Below, one piece after another: positions 1-4,331 of a DNA stretch of 5,890 bases. Positions within the stretch are counted from its first letter, which is position 1. The number at the start of each line of letters is the position of its first letter. Where the stretch lies: positions 1 to 5,890 of the forward strand of contig JAUVUV010000153.1 of the NCBI GenBank assembly GCA_030604975.1, in the 5' to 3' direction. This stretch comes from Candidatus Glassiibacteriota bacterium. GTDB taxonomy: Bacteria; Gemmatimonadota; Glassbacteria; GWA2-58-10. Both the position numbers and the translations under genes were made by a program. Below the pieces are notes generated by a model. It had not been told where the DNA came from, did no database searches, and saw nothing but the letters and a program-made list of their open reading frames with translations.

Positions 1-2
1 AG

Positions 3-1226
3 GAGATAGTGGAGAAGAACGTAAAAGTCGCCCGGATCGGCTACGAACTGGGCGCCGGGATGCGCAGGAAGGAATTTTCCCTCCAGCCTCCCGGAGGCGC
101 CAGACGCCTGGTAATTTCCGGCACCGAGGCCACCGGCCTGGGAGCGATTGCCTCCGATGTGCGTTTCTACAGCGGATACCCAATGACCCCGGCCACCGGC
201 GTGATGGAATTCATCATGAAATACAGCAAAAAATACGGGATCGTGGTCGAACAGGCCGAGGATGAAATCTCTGCGCTCAACATGGCGATTGCCTCCTCCT
301 TCATGGGCGTGCGCAGCATGGTCGGAACCTCGGGCGGGGGATTCTCGCTGATGGTCGAGGCACTGGGGCTTGCCGGAATTGTGGAAACCCCGGTGGTGAT
401 CTATGAAGCCCAGCGGCCCGGCCCGGCTACCGGCATGCCCACCCGTACCGAACAAGGTGACCTGTTATTTACCATTTTTGCCTCGCAGAGCGAATTCCCG
501 CGCGTGGTGCTCGCTCCCTCGACTCCCGAGTCGGCGTTCAGACTTACGGTCGAGGCGTTCAACCTCGCCGACCGCCTTCAGACTCCGGTGATTATCCTGA
601 GCGACCACCACCTGGCTTCCTCGTACTGGACGGTCGATGACTTTCCCACAGATGAAGTTACAGTGGATCAGGGAGTTCTCGCCTCGGAAGAAGAGCTAGC
701 CTCCGGAGACAAGTATCTGCGCTACCGGTTCACCGAGTCGGGAGTCTCGCCCAGGGCCTGGCCGGGACAGGACACGGCGCTGGTGGTCTCCAGCGGGGAT
801 GAGCACGATGAGAGCGGCCATATCACCGAGGAGCCCCAGTTGCGCACGGCAATGGTGGACAAGCGCTGGAAAAAGCTCGAACTGATCGATGATCCCGGGC
901 TGGAAGCTGACATCCAGAAGGATGCGGATACTGTGCTGATCGGCTGGGGCTCCTCTTACGGAGCGCTTCATGAAGCGGTCGAACGCCGGAGAGAAGAAGG
1001 CGTCAAGATTTCACACCTCCAGCTCTACAGGCTCTGGCCTTTCCCTGCCGAGGAATTGAAAAAGCACCTTGAGGGCCATCGCGAAATCGTGGTCGCCGAG
1101 AACAACTCTCTCGGCCAGCTGGCCCGTCTGATGCGCATGGAAACCGGCCTGGCTGCTGCCGATACCATACTCAAGTATGACGGCCGTCCGTTCAGCGTGG
1201 ACCAGATACTCGAATATTTCAGTTAA
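3..1226 (+). CDS. korA: 2-oxoacid:ferredoxin oxidoreductase, alpha subunit (probably fused gamma-alpha), 5'-truncated by window edge
   Basis: This subunit, with KorB, oxidatively decarboxylates a 2-oxoacid (2-oxoglutarate or similar) to acyl-CoA using ferredoxin, or runs in reverse to fix CO2, in the cytoplasm. Seen, numbering from the GTG at 9: YPMTPAT (57-63), EDEISALNMAIAS (84-96), GTSGGGFSLM (106-115), and a QRPGPATG...TEQGDL block (135-152), all hallmarks of the pyrimidine-binding alpha domain. A later SPRAWPG / EHDE.GHITEE stretch and a C-terminal Rossmann-like domain ending in AENNSLGQLARL also match the family. The frame is open to base 3, and the segment before the alpha core (EIVEKNVKVARIGYE) looks like the gamma-alpha linker of ~580-residue fused subunits. 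The true start is therefore probably upstream. The GTG at 9 has AGGAG only 3 bases away, too close for a good ribosome site. The stop overlaps the korB ribosome site. Substrate specificity cannot be read from sequence alone. Confidence 0.9.
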   Translation, partial: EIVEKNVKVARIGYELGAGMRRKEFSLQPPGGARRLVISGTEATGLGAIASDVRFYSGYPMTPATGVMEFIMKYSKKYGIVVEQAEDEISALNMAIASSFMGVRSMVGTSGGGFSLMVEALGLAGIVETPVVIYEAQRPGPATGMPTRTEQGDLLFTIFASQSEFPRVVLAPSTPESAFRLTVEAFNLADRLQTPVIILSDHHLASSYWTVDDFPTDEVTVDQGVLASEEELASGDKYLRYRFTESGVSPRAWPGQDTALVVSSGDEHDESGHITEEPQLRTAMVDKRWKKLELIDDPGLEADIQKDADTVLIGWGSSYGALHEAVERRREEGVKISHLQLYRLWPFPAEELKKHLEGHREIVVAENNSLGQLARLMRMETGLAAADTILKYDGRPFSVDQILEYFS

Positions 1227-1230
1227 GGAG
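1225..1230 (+). promoter_or_regulatory. Ribosome binding site of korB
   Basis: AAGGAG overlaps the TAA stop of korA and ends 9 bases before the ATG at 1240. It supports that start over the in-frame ATG at 1252 and suggests tight coupling of translation between the two subunits. Confidence 0.75.
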
Positions 1231-1239
1231 CGAAGATAG

Positions 1240-2097
1240 ATGGTTACAGTAATGGATTACAAGGGCATAGATACCACCTGGTGCCCGGGATGCGGCGATT
1301 TCGCTATCCTTAACGGACTCAAGCAGGCGCTGGTGGGTCTGGAAATCCAGCCGCATGAGGTAGTCTTCTACTCGGGTATCGGTCAGGCGGCCAAGCTGCC
1401 GCTTTACATGAAATGTAACCTCCTCAACGGCCTGCACGGACGCACTCTCTGCTACGCCACCGGCTCGCAGTTCGCCAACCACACGATCAAGACAATCGCT
1501 GTGGGCGGCGACGGTGACGCTTTCGCCGAGGGCGGCAACCATTTCCTCCACGCGATCCGGCGCAATCCCGACATAGCCTATTTCGTCCACAACAACCAGG
1601 TTTACGGGCTGACCAAGGGCCAGGCCTCGCCGACCAGCGATCCCGGGTTTGTCACCGGCACCACCCCGGAGGGAGCCTGTCACGGCCGTTTCAATCCGGC
1701 CGCGGTCGCTGTCGCACTGGACGCCAGTTTCGTTGCCCGGACTCACACGGGAAACCTGAACCACATGGTGAAAATGATGCAGATGGCGATCACCCACACT
1801 GGCTTCGCTTTTGTCGAAATCATGCAGCCCTGCGTAACGTACAACAAGGTCAATACTCTCAAGTGGTACCGCGAACGGTCCTACGACATCGCCGCAGAGA
1901 AGGATTACGATCCTACAGACAGAGAAGCGGCTTTCAGAAAAGCCCTCGAATGGGAGGAGCGCTTTCCTATCGGACTGCTCTACAGGGCGGAACGCTCGGT
2001 GCTGAGCGACAGCGTTCCGGCGCTGAAAGACGGACCGCTGAATGCCAGGCCCGCTAAAGTAAATGACGTGAGGCCGCTGCTTAAGAGTTTCCGCTGA
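1240..2097 (+). CDS. korB: 2-oxoacid:ferredoxin oxidoreductase, beta subunit (TPP and Fe-S binding)
   Basis: This is the 285-residue catalytic beta subunit that binds thiamine pyrophosphate and a [4Fe-4S] cluster and partners the KorA encoded just upstream. Seen: WCPGCGD (14-20), GIGQAAKLPLYMKC (46-59), HGR (66-68), the TPP/Mg motif GGDGDAFAEGGNHF (89-102), NNQVYGLTKGQ.SPTS (118-133), and QPCVTYNKVNT (196-206). The length is normal for the family and the C-terminal tail (PALKDGPLNARP) is typical, so the gene appears intact. Candidate cluster ligands are C15, C18 and C198. The usual third cysteine in a GIGC motif is Gln49 here, with C59 ten residues later as a possible substitute. This variant is, from memory, shared by a known bacterial subfamily. 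The 13-base gap to korA and the overlapping ribosome site indicate one operon. The 2-oxoacid substrate (2-oxoglutarate, pyruvate or branched chain) is not resolved. Confidence 0.93.
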   Translation: MVTVMDYKGIDTTWCPGCGDFAILNGLKQALVGLEIQPHEVVFYSGIGQAAKLPLYMKCNLLNGLHGRTLCYATGSQFANHTIKTIAVGGDGDAFAEGGNHFLHAIRRNPDIAYFVHNNQVYGLTKGQASPTSDPGFVTGTTPEGACHGRFNPAAVAVALDASFVARTHTGNLNHMVKMMQMAITHTGFAFVEIMQPCVTYNKVNTLKWYRERSYDIAAEKDYDPTDREAAFRKALEWEERFPIGLLYRAERSVLSDSVPALKDGPLNARPAKVNDVRPLLKSFR

Positions 2098-2098
2098 G

Positions 2099-2257
2099 TT
2101 TGTAATCGGTTTGGCTATTGCAGTAAAGATCCCTTCCGAGCATGCCGGCCGCTTGGAACTCAGATTTGAACCGCTTCCCGAGGCAATGAGGAAGATTCTG
2201 AATGCGGGCGGGCTGGTTCCCTGCGTGGCAGCTCAAGGCTGCCTGGAACTGGAGTAA
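2099..2257 (+). pseudogene. Fossil of a LeuD-like (3-isopropylmalate dehydratase small subunit) C-terminus
   Basis: The frame ending at TAA 2255-2257 encodes a tail with FEPLPEAMRKILNAGGLVP (about 2165-2221). This closely resembles the conserved end of archaeal-type LeuD/homoaconitase small subunits, whose final helix reads LPEFM.EILEAGGLMPY. Only about 50 residues are readable. The frame is closed upstream by TGA at 2069-2071 and has no ATG or GTG before the matching segment. The only candidate is a TTG at 2111, with no ribosome site. The substrate-binding and swivel parts of LeuD are absent. I infer a decayed remnant just behind korB, either of a gene once in this operon or left by a deletion. 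A very short expressed ORF from TTG is less likely. The similarity is judged by eye. Confidence 0.5.
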
Positions 2258-2268
2258 TATTTTGGGTA

Positions 2269-2297
2269 TTGTCTTGTAGCCGAAAATGTTATATAAT
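2269..2297 (+). promoter_or_regulatory. Putative sigma70-type promoter upstream of the small Cys-rich ORF
   Basis: A -35 like TTGTCT (2269-2274) and a perfect -10 TATAAT (2292-2297) are separated by exactly 17 bases. Transcription would start near 2304, leaving a ~77-base leader before the ATG at 2381. The surroundings are AT-rich compared with the genes on either side. No competing start or strong terminator lies between this site and the small ORF. Confidence 0.55.
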
Positions 2298-2342
2298 TAA
2301 ACAGATTTTATTGTACAACTTTGTTTGTATTTTTTTTCGGCT
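2278..2342. repeat. 9-bp perfect inverted repeat flanking the -10 region
   Basis: AGCCGAAAA (2278-2286) is repeated in inverted form as TTTTCGGCT (2334-2342), with 47 bases between. The arms bracket the TATAAT box and the presumed transcription start. The right arm includes the end of an 8-base T run (2330-2337). It could be a protein-binding site, part of a leader fold, or chance in AT-rich DNA. The long loop argues against an intrinsic terminator. Confidence 0.35.
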
Positions 2343-2380
2343 TCGAGCTTTCTTAATAGCATTTTGGTAGGTTTGGAGAA

Positions 2381-2551
2381 ATGGTGGACCAGGAATATTT
2401 TAGCCTTGTAAGGCAGGAGCTTCTCAATCGGACAGAGGAGCTGAAACTCAGTTGCAACGATTGTCGTCGCAAATGCGGCCAGAGTGCTGAAGAAATCGTG
2501 GAATGCCTGGCCAATTTGATGACGATCGAGTACCTGTTGGATCATTGTTAG
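2381..2551 (+). CDS. Hypothetical 56-residue cysteine-rich small protein
   Basis: I do not recognise a family. The ORF runs from ATG 2381 to TAG 2549-2551. GGAG at 2375-2378 lies 2 bases before that ATG but 5 bases before an in-frame GTG at 2384, so translation may begin one codon later. The protein is short, soluble-looking and charged. Its middle carries SCNDCRRKC, giving a CX2CX3C cluster (C25, C28, C32), with C42 and the final residue C56 in addition. Five cysteines in 56 residues suggest metal or Fe-S binding or disulfides, but nothing shows which. The segments on either side of the cluster look helical. Base composition is richer and more coding-like than the surrounding AT-rich spacer, and a near-consensus promoter lies upstream. 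An 82-codon antisense frame covers the same DNA but is judged a shadow. Confidence 0.45.
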   Translation: MVDQEYFSLVRQELLNRTEELKLSCNDCRRKCGQSAEEIVECLANLMTIEYLLDHC

Positions 2552-2625
2552 GCCGGAAATTCAAGGATCCCCCCCCCTCATTTTTTCAGTTTGCCCATCT
2601 CGCAATGCGTCTCATTTCGGGTGCG

Positions 2626-2644
2626 TTGTTTGCAGCGCAAACGA
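2626..2644. other. Small stem-loop, possible weak terminator
   Basis: GTTTGC-AGC-GCAAAC forms a perfect 6-bp stem with a 3-base loop. It extends by one G-U and one A-T pair to 8 bp. A run of five T (2656-2660) begins 12 bases after the stem, too far for a classic intrinsic terminator. It lies 75 bases beyond the small Cys-rich ORF and could end or stabilise that transcript. Confidence 0.25.
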
Positions 2645-2833
2645 GATTGGACCGCTTTTTCCTTCCCCAGCTACTATGGAATCGTTTTTAAAGAGTGTTA
2701 TATTCGGTTTGTTCTTCTCTGATCTTTTGCCCCGGTCACGGATAACATACTTCAACAGCGTGAATAGACCGGAACTCGCTGTGGTGAGTCCCAATGACTG
2801 TAGTATGCGAATCTTTGCTTGACTGAAAAGCGG

Positions 2834-2861
2834 TTGACGGATTATTTTATTTTCATAAAAC
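2834..2861 (+). promoter_or_regulatory. Possible promoter for the exported-protein gene pair
   Basis: TTGACG (2834-2839, five of six matches to the -35 consensus) is followed after 16 bases by TAAAAC (2856-2861, four of six to the -10). A second -35-like TTGACT lies at 2819-2824, with a weak TATTTT at 2843-2848. Either would give a leader of more than 100 bases before the ATG at 2988. Support is pattern-only. Confidence 0.3.
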
Positions 2862-2987
2862 ATTGGATAGCTCGACATTACTTTACTTTGATTTCAAGCT
2901 TATCGAATAAACGAGTGTAGGATTCAGCGAAGTGCCGCTATTGGATACGCTGCAGTTGGAGCGTAAACATCCGCTGTAAAGAGAGTT

Positions 2988-4265
2988 ATGTCAGATCGAA
3001 GTTCAAAGCATATGTATTTCCGACCGGTCCGGTCCCTCCGGCCGGCGTTTTTTTCCCTCCTTCTCCTGGCAGCCTGCGACACGGAACTCCCCATCGAACC
3101 CGAGGAGAGCCTTTTTAGTGAGGCGGAGATACGAATACTTGTAGATGGGAATACAGTGGAGGCTGTCAATTTCGATCCCACCTTTATGGGCCGCACCAGC
3201 ACCAGCACTGTCGAGGTCGAATACGGTGATACACTCAATATGGTGCTGATCCTTTTCACCAGTGACACGACCTTTTTCAACATCAGCCCGGATAGTGTCC
3301 CCTTTTCAAAGCAAAAAAGAAATGTTACCCTCACGGTGAGCTATACTCCCGGCGCTCCAGACACAGTTGACACGGGATATCTTTTCCTGGTCGCTCTCAG
3401 CTATCTCGACACACTGAAAACAGAGCCGGATACAGTGGGCGTGGATTCTCTGCGTCTTGCCGGAGTAGGCCAGGGATATTTCCTGGACATGGAGATGATC
3501 TTTATCCCCGGTAGGACTTTCACCATGGGAATCGATTCAGCCAGCGCTGCCGGGGATATCCGCTTTCAGGATGAATGGCCCGCGCACGAGGTTACCCTGA
3601 GCGACTTCTTTATCGGGCGTTACGAGGTGACCAACATTCAGTATTACGAGTTCTGGAAAGAAGTGAGCCCGGATCATACCCCCAGAGATACTTCGGCCAT
3701 GGGAAGCTGGCTGGATGTGGCCCTGAACAGGCCCAACTTTCCGGTGATCGGTGTAAGCTGGGCGGATGCTATGGCCTTCTGCCGCTGGTTGAGCTTGCGC
3801 ACCGGAGAACGCTACACTCTGCCGACTGAGGCACAGTGGGAATATGTGGCCATCGGAGGCCAGAGGCGGGAGTTCCCCTGGTCGTTACTTGAAGGCGAAA
3901 CCGATACAACTTCAGCCGAGAACGGTTCAACAGTTTACGCAAATATCCGGCGAGGTGGGGACGGCTATACATTTACCGCACCGGTGGATGCTTTCGAGCC
4001 AGGAACGAGTGCTTTCGGGCCGCTGAACATGGCTGGCAATGTCTGGGAATGGTGTCTCGACCCGTATGACCCGAACTACTACAGGAGCGAGGAGATCTTT
4101 GTCGATCCCCAGGGTTCCACTGACCCGGAACACCAGACATTCAAGGTGATTCGGGGTGGAAGCTGGCTTGATGATCTCCACGAGGCCCGCTGCACCAACC
4201 GGGCCGCTCTTGCCCCCGAAAATCAGGAAATAAACACCGGTTTCAGGGTGGTCCGTCTGCCTTGA
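2988..4265 (+). CDS. Lipoprotein with ASH-like domain and FGE-sulfatase (SUMF1/PvdO-type) domain
   Basis: This is a 425-residue exported lipoprotein. Seen: a signal peptide with a hydrophobic core and lipobox LAAC, giving lipidated C30 (D31 at +2). Residues ~60-161 have the rhythm of an ASH/choice-of-anchor beta domain (NFDPTFMG..., VSYTP..., LRLAGVG). From residue ~168 to the end comes an FGE-sulfatase fold: IFIPGRTFTMG, YEVTN (212-216), LPTEAQWEY (278-286), GNVWEWC (350-356), RGGSW (389-393), and a final GFRVVRLP. True formylglycine-generating enzymes use a Cys pair just after RGGS. Here the first position is Asp-rich and only C402 remains (ARCTNR), as in PvdO/EgtB-like and structural members. 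Sulfatase activation is therefore unlikely. The role is probably a surface or periplasmic binding or modifying function, unknown in detail. The start at 2988 has only a weak GAGAG two bases away; M9 (3012) is the alternative. A second exported protein follows 66 bases downstream. Confidence 0.85.
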   Translation: MSDRSSKHMYFRPVRSLRPAFFSLLLLAACDTELPIEPEESLFSEAEIRILVDGNTVEAVNFDPTFMGRTSTSTVEVEYGDTLNMVLILFTSDTTFFNISPDSVPFSKQKRNVTLTVSYTPGAPDTVDTGYLFLVALSYLDTLKTEPDTVGVDSLRLAGVGQGYFLDMEMIFIPGRTFTMGIDSASAAGDIRFQDEWPAHEVTLSDFFIGRYEVTNIQYYEFWKEVSPDHTPRDTSAMGSWLDVALNRPNFPVIGVSWADAMAFCRWLSLRTGERYTLPTEAQWEYVAIGGQRREFPWSLLEGETDTTSAENGSTVYANIRRGGDGYTFTAPVDAFEPGTSAFGPLNMAGNVWEWCLDPYDPNYYRSEEIFVDPQGSTDPEHQTFKVIRGGSWLDDLHEARCTNRAALAPENQEINTGFRVVRLP

Positions 4266-4320
4266 GTTATTGTTTACCGGGATTTAATAAAGCGAAATTT
4301 CGATGGATTATCTGATAGAG

Positions 4321-4325
4321 AAAGG
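4321..4325 (+). promoter_or_regulatory. Ribosome binding site deciding a GTG start
   Basis: AAAGG, inside GAGAAAGG, ends 6 bases before GTG 4332. It supports this codon as the start of the long repeat protein. The resulting N-terminus is a coherent signal peptide, which independently favours this choice. Confidence 0.6.
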
Positions 4326-4331
4326 CGACAG

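Larger units (their letters stand above)
2552..2987. other. 436-base non-coding stretch, AT-rich, no convincing gene
   Basis: I see no gene that can be supported here. It holds a run of nine C (2569-2577) followed at once by T-rich sequence, a small hairpin (2626-2644) and a possible promoter (2834-2861). A 48-codon frame at 2676-2822 and an 88-codon antisense frame at 2612-2878 lack ribosome sites and recognisable motifs. The stretch may be a regulatory spacer or degraded sequence. Confidence 0.5.

Noticed and set aside
9..11. GTG at 9 as the true start of korA
   Set aside because: AGGAG is only 3 bases away, the frame is open upstream, and the residues match an internal linker of fused subunits.
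1219..1797. 192-codon antisense frame over korB
   Set aside because: It lies fully opposite a well-conserved gene, has no recognisable motif or ribosome site, and reflects codon bias on the coding strand.
2297..2545. 82-codon antisense frame across the promoter and small Cys-rich ORF
   Set aside because: It has low-complexity Lys/Phe/Thr content, no ribosome site and no family resemblance. The + strand ORF has the promoter and ribosome site.
2676..2822. 48-codon + strand frame starting MESFLKSVIFGLFF
   Set aside because: The N-terminus is hydrophobic, but there is no ribosome site, no recognisable domain, and the composition is like the spacer.
2612..2878. 88-codon antisense frame in the intergenic stretch
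   Set aside because: No ribosome site precedes its ATG, there is no motif, and the sequence is AT-rich. I could not support it as a gene, though it is the longest frame in this gap.
2924..3334. 136-codon antisense frame over the start of the lipoprotein gene
   Set aside because: The opposite strand has a clear signal peptide, lipobox and domain structure in the same place.
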